From: Peptostreptococcus sp. D1
GTDB lineage: Bacteria > Bacillota > Clostridia > Peptostreptococcales > Peptostreptococcaceae
Assembly (NCBI RefSeq): GCF_900112955.1
Contig: NZ_FONP01000002.1
Location: forward strand, 62,001-126,000
Reading direction: 5' to 3'
Length of the DNA: 64,000 bases
The first letter of the stretch is position 1, and every line of letters begins with the position of its first letter. The translations under genes were made by a program, and so were the position numbers. Below the pieces are notes generated by a model that was not told the origin of the DNA, ran no database searches, and worked only from the letters and a program-made list of their open reading frames with translations. Of the stretch, positions 1-8,583 are shown one piece after another.

Positions 1-149
1 AAAGATATTCAAGAACAAAGATGTCATTAGAAAAAGCACTGTATTTATCAATAAACAAGATTAGCAAAAAATGGACTCAACCTACTAGAAATTGGGGAAT
101 CATTTTTGGAGAATTATCAATAATGTATGAAGAACACATAGGATATTAA
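1..149 (+). CDS. IS256-family transposase, C-terminal fragment (5' end outside window)
   Basis: The frame open from the window edge ends at a TAA at 147-149. Its last residues (EKALYLSINKISKKW, then PTRNWG and the closing IMYE) match the conserved C-terminal tail of IS256-type DDE transposases, where a Lys/Trp-rich helix precedes an RNWG motif. Only about 48 residues are visible, so neither catalytic residues nor inverted repeats can be checked. The family call rests on this tail alone. Confidence 0.7.
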   Translation, partial: RYSRTKMSLEKALYLSINKISKKWTQPTRNWGIIFGELSIMYEEHIGY

Positions 150-539
150 AATCAAAAAAACTGAAAATCATCAGTTTTTATTGACATGCAAAAAAATAAA
201 TAATAATATGAAATCAATTTGTCTAATAGGCAAAATTACCATAGAAGACAATTTTACAGAAAAAATTCTATACTCTCGAAAAAATTCTATACTCTCTTTA
301 ATCTCAAAGGTAATATTCTTTTGGCATATATGTTTCCTCCATTTCTTTTTTGTCTGCGTTTTTAGACAAAAAAGGAGGACTCCTGCACATAGGCATAAGA
401 AGTCCTCTGTAATGAAAGAATTTGATTATTTTTTCATGGATATAAAAATGGAATATATGATAAATTACAAATCCCAAAAACAATTCTTTGATCTACATAC
501 TATTTCTAAAAATTGTAATGCTATCATAACTCCTCCTAA
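150..539. other. non-coding stretch with a terminator hairpin at 374-408
   Basis: I see no credible gene between the transposase tail and the ABC remnant; the open plus-strand frame across it has poor composition and no ribosome site. At 375-381 and 401-407 the arms GAGGACT and AGTCCTC form a hairpin. Read on the minus strand it is followed by a run of six T, so it works as a rho-independent terminator for the ABC genes. A closely similar hairpin lies at 27281-27319, downstream of the intact ABC pair. Confidence 0.6.
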
Positions 540-2288
540 TCATTTAATGCACCATCCTTCTGCACTTTCTTTAATATCAATAAATCTTTTATAAGTACCA
601 GCCTGAGAAACTAATTCTCTATGAGTGCCTTGCTGAACTACTCTGCCGTTATCAATAACTAATATTTGATCTGAATCTTGTATTGTTGCTAACCTATGAG
701 CAATTACAATGACAGTTTTACCTTTCGTTAGAGAGCTTATTGCTTTTTGAATCAAATGCTCATTTTCAGGATCAATACTTGCTGTTGCTTCATCAAGAAT
801 TACAATAGGTGCGTCCTTTAGAATAGCTCTTGCTATTGAAATACGCTGTTTTTCACCTCCAGATAATGTTGCCCCTGCATCTCCTATAATAGTGTCATAT
901 CCATTAGGTAATTTTGAAATAAAGTCATGACAATGTGCTTTTTTTGATGCTTCTATAATTTCTTCATCACTTGCACTCGGATTACCAAATAATATATTAT
1001 TTTTTATACTGTCATTAAATAGATATACTTTTTGAAACACCATTGATATGTTCTTTAATAAACTATCGCAGGTTATATCTTTTATATTATGACCTCCAAT
1101 AGTGATTGACCCACTATTTACATCATAAAATCTTGCTATCAAATTACAAATAGTTGTCTTTCCACTGCCAGATGGACCTACAATAGCAGTCGTACTACCT
1201 TCGTAAATATCAAAAGATATATTATTTAATATCTGCTTTTTATCATACGAAAAACAAACATCAGAAAATTTTATATCGTAATGATTTAAATTAACCTCTT
1301 TAGCATTCTCGTCTATGATTTCTGCATTTTCTATCTTGGACAATTTATCTAATGTTTTATTCACAACTTCTATAACATGAATTGCGTTACTCAAAGCCTC
1401 TATTTGACTAAACATCACAAACGAAAACATATCCATCATTACCATTATGTCAAAATCCATTTTACCAACATATGTTAAATACGCACTTACTGCCACTATT
1501 CCAACAGATGCCGCTTTAAGAATAAATTGATGCAATCAATTATACGGACAGTTTTCTATTTCTATTCTAATATTGAGATCCTTATGATTTTTATATGCTG
1601 TTTCAATCCCTTTAATTGATACTCCTTCTTGTTTAAATGCTTTTATTGTCTGCATACCCCTTAAAAACTCAATTGTATTTTCCACGATGTCATCTTGAGC
1701 TTTCTGATGCAAACTCGCATTTCTATCACTAATTTTAGCTGCAATATATAAGAATATCGCAGATAAAACTACTCCAACCAACGAAACAACTCTTGCTAAT
1801 TGGCAATAAAATAGCAAAAACAAGATCATCACGAAAACTGTAATGTATCCATTAACAACAGTATTGATCATATTCATAGATAACATTTCAATAAAAGAAA
1901 GGTCTGTTGTAACCGCAGAAGAAATTTCTCCCATATTATTGCTATTAAAGAATCCAAGAGAAACTCGCTTCAAAATATTTCCTAATCGAATACGCTGCTT
2001 TGCAGTAGCTTCACAGCCTACACTTTCTTGTGAACACGCTCTTAAATAAGAAAATACAAATCTCCCACCTACCACAATAATCATTAAAATGCTTATATAT
2101 AATATCTGCTTATAATCAATTTGTTGAACACCATTGTAATCATTCCAAATTAATTTCAATCCGTATGCAGCAAGAATTATTGGCATTGATGTGAAAATAC
2201 TATTTATAAAAGCATATACAAACCCTATATAGATACGCTTTTTAAAATTTCCAGTCCAATTTATAAGCCTTTTTATCATTCTGAACAT
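540..2288 (-). pseudogene. ABC transporter, exporter fold (TMD-NBD), interrupted by an in-frame TGA
   Basis: Full-length half-transporter of 582 codons, the same length as the intact paralogue at 27465-29213. The N-terminal half has membrane helices. The C-terminal ATPase domain has Walker A (GPSGSGKT), the signature LSGGEKQR and Walker B (IVILDEATAS). One TGA at 1536-1538 breaks the frame in the transmembrane domain, between PYN and LHQF; the frame is otherwise continuous. The start ATG at 2288 follows GGAGGAG and overlaps the stop of the upstream ABC gene by one base (TAATG), so the two were translationally coupled. Homologues form heterodimers that move peptides, drugs or siderophores; the substrate here is unknown. 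It is probably inactive unless the TGA is read through. Confidence 0.8.
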
Positions 2289-3160
2289 TACAACTCCTCC
2301 TTCCCATTTGAATTTGCAGACCAATTTTTTGCCCCAATATGTGCAAGCCACATATTTTTATAAAGATTATTAGTATCTAATAATTCCTCATGCTTTCCAA
2401 CCGCCTGAATTTCTCCACTATTTATGACAAAAATTCTGTCTGCATTTTTAATAGTAGAAAGCCTATGAGCTATTACCAACAATAGCTTTCCTTTCAATAA
2501 TGCACCTAAAGATTGTTGTAACTTGCTTTCATTCTCAAGATCTGTAAATGCAGTAGCTTCATCCAATATAACAATCGGAGAATTTTTTAAAATCATTCTT
2601 GCGATAGAAATCCTCTGTTTTTCTCCACCAGATAATTTATTTCCTGCATTTCCCACAATTGTGTTATCCGTCTTCTAATGTTTGAATAAATTCATCACAG
2701 CAAGCTAATTTTGCTGCTTGGAAAACTTCATCATCTGTTGCTTCCTGATTCCCTAATCTAATATTTTCTTTAACAGAACAATTAAATAGATATGTGTCTT
2801 GTGTAACAAAGCTGATTAATTCATTTAACTTTGAAATAGGTATATCTTTAATATCCTTTCCACCAATATAAATATTTCCTTCTGTAGTATCCCAAAATCT
2901 TGCTATTAATCTCGCTATTGTCGTTTTTCCACTACCAGATGGTCCAACTAAAGCTATAAATTGTTTGTTTTCAAAGATACAATTTATTTTAGATAACACT
3001 TTGTTCGCCATATTTCCATCATATGAAAAAGAAACATTTTGAAGTTTGATATTATAGTCTGTTATTTCAGTATCTTGTTTTGAATTACTCAATACTGGTA
3101 TTTGAAGTGTTGTTTCGAGTTAACAATTCCATACTTTCTTCGATCATTTTCGTATTTAAC
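2288..3160 (-). pseudogene. ABC transporter partner, only linker and ATPase domain left, two frameshifts
   Basis: This is the upstream partner of the ABC gene at 540-2288. The ATPase domain is recognisable: Walker A (GPSGSGKTT), Q-loop region (FVTQDTYLFN), signature LSGGEKQRISIAR, Walker B (IVILDEATA). Reading breaks near 2660, where LEDG and NTIVGNAG lie in different frames, and again near 3092, where the linker helix containing MIEESMELL ends in a shifted frame. The whole transmembrane domain is missing: the sequence upstream switches within about 70 bp to a prophage portal gene. It is therefore a deletion remnant fused to the prophage end, with no function expected. Confidence 0.8.
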
Positions 3161-3164
3161 ATTT

Positions 3165-3512
3165 TTAAGGACTCACTTCCTCTCTTATAAAATATTTTTT
3201 TATTTTCTTTATACCTTCTCCATCTAAAAAATAACTATCTTTAACTTTGCCATCATGAAGGACTTTATATAACGGATGGTCTATTGCTTTTTCAGTTCCT
3301 GTATCTGTCCGTAGATATACATGAAGTGGTAGGCTTGCGACTGCTTCGGATAAAATACGAACGCAGCTATATACTGCTGTCATCTGCATAGCAGAGCGTT
3401 CATTTACTCTTCTTCCAGATGATGAACCTCCCATTAGAAAGCTATATGCACTTCCATTTGTTCTATTACTAGGCTTATCCCTACTCTTGAATAATTCGGT
3501 TAATATTCCCAT
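3165..3512 (-). pseudogene. phage portal protein, N-terminal fragment
   Basis: Residues 1-85 follow HK97-type portals: MGILTELFKSR start, a serine/glycine-rich stretch, then VNERSAMQMTAVYSCVRILSE and the LPLHVYL and HPLYKVLHD motifs. After HPLYKVLHD the similarity stops, and about 28 residues of unrelated lysine-rich sequence run to a stop at the edge of the ABC remnant. Family members are about 400 residues, so at least three quarters are lost, and with them ring formation and DNA passage. The deletion joint lies near 3255. Confidence 0.8.
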
Positions 3513-3540
3513 TCACATTCCTCCTAATTTTTTGTATAGA

Positions 3541-3571
3541 AAAAGCACCTACTTGCTTAGTAGATGCTTTC
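3541..3571 (-). terminator. rho-independent terminator after abiEii
   Basis: Arms AAAGCA-CTACT and AGTAG-TGCTTT around a short loop form a hairpin that on the minus strand runs into five T. It lies between abiEii and the portal fragment. A second hairpin at about 3592-3620 (CCCTTAAA / TTTAAGGG) has its T-run on the plus strand. Confidence 0.7.
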
Positions 3572-3633
3572 CCTTAATTTCATATTTATCCCTTAAAACA
3601 ACTATTAATTTAAGGGATTTTTATTTTTATTAT

Positions 3634-4473
3634 TTACATAGACATTTCGACTAAAGCATTTAGACTTTCAGTTATTTCACTAAACTCAATTCCTTTCGCA
3701 TATGGATTTTTCTTTTGATATCTTATCCATCGTTCTTTAATCAAAGAATCCTCATTAATGTGAGTAATAATGACTTTTGCTTCATCCTTTGAAATATCTG
3801 TCTTCCTATATCTAAATGTCATAGAAACAGCTACTTTAAGTTCTTTTATATTAATAACTTCTGATTTATTTTTCAAAATGGCATAGATATCATAAAAATC
3901 TTTACTTCTACTATTATTTTCCGCTCTTGCCAGTACTGTTTGTAATTTTTCCGATAGTACGGATTCTAGTGGATACATCTTTAACTCAATATGATCCCCT
4001 AAAATTGTGCTATATTTTTCTACCCTTGGGAAAGGATAAATTGGATCACCTGTGGCAATATCAATACTAAACGGTATTCTAATATTTGCTAAGTGCCCAA
4101 TGATATGAAATTTCAGTCCGCCATATTCATCCTCTGCTCTAATTTCTTCAGCATTTCCGTTTAATTCAAACCATATATCTGATTGTTTGTTATATTCAAT
4201 GATTTCTAATAAAACTTTTCTCATCTCTGCAGACTCTAATGGAAATCCCTTAACTAAAAAGTCAATGTCTTGAGTGGCTCTATTTTGTACACCTAAAGAA
4301 TAAGTTAATAGCATACCACCCTTAAGCGTAAAATTTTCTCTATGTGCACTATTAGAAAGTAGCTTCAAAAATTCATCAAAGAAAAATTTACTTAATGCCA
4401 AATTATAATTTAAGCCGAGCTCCTTTGCTTTATTTCTTAGTTTCTGTGTTACGCTATCCTTATTCATATACAA
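3634..4473 (-). CDS. abiEii: AbiEii/AbiGii-type nucleotidyltransferase toxin
   Basis: 279 residues of the DUF1814 family, the toxin half of type IV AbiE systems. These enzymes have a DNA polymerase beta-like nucleotidyltransferase fold and block growth or phage development, some by adding nucleotides to tRNA. Visible motifs are KGGMLL (residues 51-56), TQDIDFLV with the metal-binding DID, and a late KDFYDIYAIL with the Lys-x-x-Asp-x-x-Asp pattern. Length is normal and the frame intact. The start overlaps the end of the antitoxin gene by 14 bases; ATG at 4467 is equally possible. It is anti-phage cargo placed between large terminase and portal. Confidence 0.88.
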   Translation of the reverse strand: MYMNKDSVTQKLRNKAKELGLNYNLALSKFFFDEFLKLLSNSAHRENFTLKGGMLLTYSLGVQNRATQDIDFLVKGFPLESAEMRKVLLEIIEYNKQSDIWFELNGNAEEIRAEDEYGGLKFHIIGHLANIRIPFSIDIATGDPIYPFPRVEKYSTILGDHIELKMYPLESVLSEKLQTVLARAENNSRSKDFYDIYAILKNKSEVINIKELKVAVSMTFRYRKTDISKDEAKVIITHINEDSLIKERWIRYQKKNPYAKGIEFSEITESLNALVEMSM

Positions 4474-5056
4474 TCACCTCTAGTATCTCTTCAATTTGCT
4501 GTGCTATTCCAAATTCCTTAGCATACTCTCTCAGTTTCCATATATTCTTAGAATCTTTCTTGATATATAGATTCCAAGCCTTAGAAAATATCTCTGTATC
4601 TTGATTTTTTCTATCTCTTACCAAATCACAAATGGTCCTTTCCATATCATAAGAATATACAGAATTTCCCATATCCGTTTTAATTTCAACCTTCCCACGT
4701 TCATACCATTCTTTCTTTACTTGATGAACAATCACAGAGTCCTTAATACGCCATGCATTATAACCTTGCTTTACGGTTACCTCATTAGTAAAAGGCAATC
4801 TATCTGTCAGTCTATGCAAATACAGTGCTGTTTGATAGGAATAAATGCAAGCCTTGTTTTGGAGTTGAAAAAAGTAAAGTTCATCATAATTATCAAAATT
4901 TGGATCAAAGTAGACACCTCTTGCCACTCTTTCAAGTTCTCCCTTTTGCACCAAATTTGTAAGATACCAAGAATCAATTTTATTGTCTGATACTTCCTTT
5001 GCCGTTATAACTCCATTATTTTGTTTTATGATTTCTCTTATTTTATTTTGATTCAC
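4460..5056 (-). CDS. abiEi: AbiEi antitoxin, winged-helix repressor
   Basis: About 198 residues of the AbiEi family: an N-terminal winged helix (IREIIKQNNGVITAKE and the WYL motif) that usually represses its own promoter, and a C-terminal domain that neutralises AbiEii. I start it at GTG 5056. A good promoter lies at 5081-5109, so the upstream ATG at 5101 would sit inside the promoter and could not be in the message. AAGGAAGTG stands 6-10 bases before the GTG. It is cotranscribed with abiEii. Confidence 0.85.
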   Translation of the reverse strand: MNQNKIREIIKQNNGVITAKEVSDNKIDSWYLTNLVQKGELERVARGVYFDPNFDNYDELYFFQLQNKACIYSYQTALYLHRLTDRLPFTNEVTVKQGYNAWRIKDSVIVHQVKKEWYERGKVEIKTDMGNSVYSYDMERTICDLVRDRKNQDTEIFSKAWNLYIKKDSKNIWKLREYAKEFGIAQQIEEILEVIVYE

Positions 5057-5080
5057 TATTTTCACTTCCTTTTGTGCTTT

Positions 5081-5109
5081 ATTATAAACTAAATAACGCA
5101 CAGAAGCAA
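5081..5109 (-). promoter_or_regulatory. sigma-A promoter of the abiE operon
   Basis: On the minus strand: TTGCTT (5104-5109), 17-base spacer, TATAAT (5081-5086). The predicted start near 5074 gives a leader of about 18 bases with the ribosome site for GTG 5056. AbiEi proteins commonly bind repeats in their own promoter; I could not identify such repeats with certainty. The promoter gives abiE expression independent of phage late transcription. Confidence 0.7.
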
Positions 5110-5118
5110 GTTTTCTCT

Positions 5119-6711
5119 TTATATGAATAAAATGCCTCTGCCATCATAAACGCTTTCTGTATTGTTATTTCCACAGCGTATTGCTCTATCCAGTCCCATG
5201 ATGGTTGCTATAGCTCCATCAATTTTTTCAGTAGACCTTTCTTTATCAGCCTTTATATTTCCTGCAGGATCTGTCCTGATAAATATGTTATCCATATTCC
5301 ATCTAAGTACAGGATGACCTCCATGAGCTATTTTTTGTTCTAGTGTTAACTTCATGAGTTCCTTTGTCGGCGGCGACATATCTTTAAACCCCTGTCCAAA
5401 TGGAACTACGGTAAATCCCATGTTCTCTAAATTTTGCACCATCTGTACTGCTCCCCATCTATCAAAGGCAATCTCTTTGATATTAAATCTTTCTCCAATT
5501 TTTTCTATAAAGCTTTCAATAAAGCCATAGTGAACGACATTTCCTTCAGTTGTTTGGATATACCCTTGCCTTTCCCAAATATCATAGGGTACATGGTCAC
5601 GCTTAACTCTTAAATCAAGTGTTTCTTCCGGCAACCAAAAGTAAGGCAGTACCGCATACTTATCATCCTCATTAGTCGGAGGAAAGACCAAAACAAAAGC
5701 TGTAATATCCGTTGTCGATGAAAGGTCAAGACCTCCATAACAGACTCTTCCTTCAAGGTCATCTTCATCCACCATAAAAGAACAAGCATCCCATTTTTCC
5801 ATCGGCATCCAACGGATTGCTTGTTTTACCCATTGATTCAGTCTAAGCTGTCTAAATGAATTCTCCTCCCCCGGATTTTGCTTTGCCGATTCGCAGGCTG
5901 CTTTGACTTTATCAATTCCAACAGTAACTCCAAGTGATGGGTTTGCTTTCTTCCATACTTTAGGATCTGTCCAATCGTCAGTTTCATCTGCTCCATAAAT
6001 TACAGGATAAAAAGTAGAATCTATTTTTCTTCCCTCTAATATATCCTTAGCCTTTTGATGAGTTTCATAGCAAATGGAATGTGTATCTGTTCCTGCTGTT
6101 GTGATTAAAAAATATAAAGGCTGAGTTCTAGCGTCCCCTGAACCTTTTGTCATTACATCAAAAAGCTTACGATTGGGCTGAGTATGAAGTTCATCAAACA
6201 CAACGCCATGAATATTAAACCCATGCTTGGAATATGCTTCTGCAGACAAAACTTGATAAAAGCTATTCGTTGGCTGAAATATGATTCTCTTTTGTGATGC
6301 TAATATCTTTACTCTTCTATTTAATGCCGGACACATACGAACCATATCGGCAGCCACATCAAAAACGATTGTTGCCTGCTGTCTATCTGCTGCACATCCA
6401 TATACTTCAGCTCGTTATTCCCCATCACCACAACAAAGAAGTAAGGCAACAGCAGCTGCAAGCTCACTCTTACCCATCTTCTTTGGGATTTCAATGTAGG
6501 CTGTATTAAACTGCCTATATCCGTTTGGCTTTAGAACACCAAATAAATCTCTGATGATTTGTTCCTGCCAAGGAAGTAACTTAAATGGCTTACCTGCCCA
6601 TGTGCCTTTGGTATGGCTTAGGCATTCAATGAAATTTACAGCATAATCTGCATGGTCTTTACTATAAATAGAATCTTTTAATTTAAATTTTGTAGTCTTG
6701 TATTTTGCCAT
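5119..6711 (-). pseudogene. phage terminase large subunit, one in-frame TAA
   Basis: TerL is the motor ATPase and nuclease that cuts and packages phage DNA. The N-terminal part (start ATG 6711, after GGGGGTGA) holds the LPWQEQIIRDLFG region and Walker A PKKMGKSE. Walker B is VVFDELH, followed by the coupling motif FLITTAGTD, and the C-terminal nuclease part is complete. The frame is continuous over about 530 codons except for one TAA at 6415-6417, between GDGE and RAEVYGCAAD, a strongly conserved stretch where relatives have an acidic residue. A single G-to-T change of GAA explains it. Without readthrough the product is a 98-residue fragment. Confidence 0.87.
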
Positions 6712-6743
6712 CAACTCACCCCCTTTTAGGCATAAAAATACAG

Positions 6744-6766
6744 CCCTTTGGCTGCTATTACGAGAA
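6744..6766 (-). terminator. short hairpin with T-run ahead of large terminase
   Basis: Arms AGCAGCC and GGGCTGT on the minus strand are followed by TTTTT, just upstream of the ribosome site of the large terminase gene. It could end or attenuate transcription coming from the two small genes at 6798-7323. Confidence 0.55.
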
Positions 6767-6797
6767 ACAGAGCCTAGACTCTGAAATTCTATTATTG

Positions 6798-7076
6798 TTA
6801 GTTTTGTTTTAATGCCCACTCAATTGCGTGACCATCATCTTCAAATCTTTCTTCGCTTACTTCCCTTAGTCCAATAAAACCTTCGCATGAATGGTCATCA
6901 TCTAGGAATTCATAAACTGCTGCAAAGTAGCAATTTCCATCTGGGTGATAGTAGTGTCCTACAAGAATCACCCTATCTCCAAAGGTTATGACCTTACCCC
7001 ATCTAGTTTCTAAATCTTCCGGTGTTGCCTGTGTTGGTATCTTGTACTTGTTAGTTAAATCTATCATCTTGCTCAT
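6798..7076 (-). CDS. small acidic phage protein, unknown function
   Basis: 92 residues with no family I can name. It looks like a compact beta-rich domain (WGKVITFGDRVILVGHYYH) followed by an acidic segment (EFLDDDHSCEG). It ends one base before the next upstream gene begins to read, so the pair at 6798-7323 forms a short operon just ahead of the large terminase. The reading frame is clean and the start (MSKMIDL) follows a reasonable ribosome site at the end of the upstream gene. Confidence 0.6.
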   Translation of the reverse strand: MSKMIDLTNKYKIPTQATPEDLETRWGKVITFGDRVILVGHYYHPDGNCYFAAVYEFLDDDHSCEGFIGLREVSEERFEDDGHAIEWALKQN

Positions 7077-7077
7077 C

Positions 7078-7323
7078 TTATTTTCCCTCCAATTCTAAGA
7101 ATTCATCGTAGGTGATAAGACCTGCATCGTAGAGTTCATAGTTTTCATTTTCCTTGTAGAATTCTCTTTCTTTTTCTTCCCTTGCTTTGGCTCTTTTTAG
7201 GTATTCGTTCCAGCCAATCTTGCCTTCATCATAAAGTTTTCTTTCATGATCTCCTTTATAAAGGGCTGCTTTCTTCTCGTTTAGCTTTCTTGTCGCTTCT
7301 CTAAAAATTTCTTGCTTTGTCAT
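7078..7323 (-). CDS. small charged helical phage protein with an internal repeat
   Basis: 81 residues, very rich in Lys and Glu, predicted almost wholly helical. Two similar units occur, KLYDEGKIGWNEYLKRA and ELYDAGLITYDEFLELE, suggesting an internal duplication of a DxGxIxxxEFL motif. It starts with MTKQEIFREA after GAGGAGGG. A 27-base sequence at 7343-7369 that recurs at 8527-8553 lies just upstream and probably belongs to its 5' leader or promoter. Function unknown. Confidence 0.65.
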   Translation of the reverse strand: MTKQEIFREATRKLNEKKAALYKGDHERKLYDEGKIGWNEYLKRAKAREEKEREFYKENENYELYDAGLITYDEFLELEGK

Positions 7324-7342
7324 TGTTTTTTTCCCTCCTCTT

Positions 7343-7369
7343 GTTTTGGTATGTGTATATTCCCGTACT
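7343..7369. repeat. 27-bp perfect direct repeat, copy 1
   Basis: Identical over 27 bases to 8527-8553 and placed at the same distance (about 20 bases) upstream of the start of a minus-strand gene. Weaker similarity continues on the far side (a ..CAAG motif). Its place argues for a promoter, operator or leader element shared by two transcription units. Confidence 0.75.
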
Positions 7370-7477
7370 TTGAAGGATATAGCAAGTCATTTTTTAAGAA
7401 ATGTGTGCTTTATTTTTATGATTTCTGTGATAAATGAAATTTACATTATTAGCATAAATTTCATAGTAATAACCATT

Positions 7478-7651
7478 TTACTTGCCGTATAAAATGAAAT
7501 TCGTATAAGCCTTTTTGTCAGTTTCAATAAAGTCAACAAGTTCATAGAAGTCCATTTCGTAAGCGATTCTTTGAACAGTATTTACATCAAACATATTTGT
7601 GAGTCCTGTATCCCTTACTGCTAGGATTTGTTCTTTAACCTTATCGTTCAT
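7478..7651 (-). CDS. DUF5049 family protein
   Basis: 57 residues that match DUF5049 throughout: VKEQILAVRDTGLTNMFDV, then a short helical middle and a closing NFILYGK. These small proteins occur next to DUF4314 proteins in clostridial prophages; function is unknown. I start it at the ATG at 7651, preceded by AGGAGG in the end of the DUF4314 gene, rather than at a farther upstream ATG that lacks such a site. Start and stop of the two genes overlap (ATGAACGATAA). Confidence 0.75.
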   Translation of the reverse strand: MNDKVKEQILAVRDTGLTNMFDVNTVQRIAYEMDFYELVDFIETDKKAYTNFILYGK

Positions 7652-7869
7652 CTGAAACCCTCCTACAGGAATCTTCACCATAAGCTACACTTAGGCTACT
7701 TCCGTTATCCCAAGAAACCATAATAGAGCCAATATCATTCCCCCCTTACTGTGCCTTTTGTACCAATAGGCGGTGCCTTGATATCCTCCATAAAGACAAG
7801 CTCTACTCTAGTTCCAACTGGATACCTTTTTCTTAATTCTTCAACAACCTCTTTACTTGGAAATCTCAT
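7641..7869 (-). pseudogene. DUF4314 family protein, frameshifted in a G-run
   Basis: MRFPSKEVVEELRKRYPVG and the RVELVFMED segment are typical DUF4314. The frame closes early after TVRGE. Shifting by one base inside the run of six G at about 7741-7746 restores the conserved end (NDIGSIMVSWDNGSSLSVAYG) and runs on to a stop at 7641 that overlaps the DUF5049 start. One extra G, or a slippery site, explains it. The start overlaps the end of the gene at 7853-8509. Confidence 0.75.
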
Positions 7870-8509
7870 CTTTATGACCTCCATTTCTAAAAGCTGATGA
7901 ACCAGATAGTTTTTCAAGAAGTAATTTTCTATCCTTCTTAAATTCATCTCCGATAAAACCAAGTCTTAAAAGAAAACATCTAAAGGCATACTTTTCATTT
8001 ATAACTTCTTTGGAAGATTCGTTGATGCGTTTGGCATTAATACTCATCTTACAAAGTGCAGCAATAAATTTTATGTATGTCATTAGATGTTCGTTATCGA
8101 TATTTTCAAACCAAGGAAAACTTATCTTTTCTTCATCTTCCTCTATCTCAAGGCTTGTAACTCCCAGTGCCTTTTTGATTAAATCTCCCTTATTTTCAAG
8201 AATTTTATTGAGTTTGGCTAAATCTACCTTATCCCTTGGTATTGCTACTGTAAGGCTTTGTGTGGCGTCGTGTTCGCTTTTACTTTCTTCCTCGGGTATA
8301 AAGCCGTCTCCGATAAGATTATGCACCAATTTTTCTAATGCAAAATCATCTTCACATAAAACTGCCCCCGTCTTATCAATTGTAAAGATTCCAATTTCAT
8401 ACGCCATGCTTGGCATTCCTAAATACTTGGATTTTTCATTTGTGATTCTTTCTATCCCTTTGACAAGCTCTTTTCTCTCTTTACCTGTAACATTAAATTT
8501 TACTTGCAC
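7853..8509 (-). CDS. phage protein of the 'virulence-related' type, function unknown
   Basis: 218 residues. The N-terminal part (KFNVTGKERKELVKGIERI, then YEIGIFTIDKTG and a long acidic linker) is typical of proteins encoded beside DUF4314 and DUF5049 in clostridial prophages and usually called virulence-related without evidence. The second half is helical (KMSINAKRINESS) with a basic C-terminus. It begins after GGAGG and about 20 bases downstream of the second 27-bp repeat. Confidence 0.65.
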   Translation of the reverse strand: MQVKFNVTGKERKELVKGIERITNEKSKYLGMPSMAYEIGIFTIDKTGAVLCEDDFALEKLVHNLIGDGFIPEEESKSEHDATQSLTVAIPRDKVDLAKLNKILENKGDLIKKALGVTSLEIEEDEEKISFPWFENIDNEHLMTYIKFIAALCKMSINAKRINESSKEVINEKYAFRCFLLRLGFIGDEFKKDRKLLLEKLSGSSAFRNGGHKDEISK

Positions 8510-8526
8510 TTGTTTTTCCTCCTTTA

Positions 8527-8553
8527 GTTTTGGTATGTGTATATTCCCGTACT
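8527..8553. repeat. 27-bp perfect direct repeat, copy 2
   Basis: Second copy of the sequence at 7343-7369, immediately upstream of the ribosome site of the gene at 7853-8509 and downstream of the cytosine methyltransferase gene. Confidence 0.75.
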
Positions 8554-8583
8554 ATCAGAGATTTATCAAGTTATATCTGTTCT

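Noticed and set aside
181-594. A 137-codon plus-strand open frame
   Set aside because: No ribosome site, composition typical of AT-rich non-coding DNA, and it runs over the terminator and the end of the ABC remnant.
5057-5101. Upstream ATG at 5101 as the AbiEi start
   Set aside because: The promoter at 5081-5109 puts the transcript start downstream of it.
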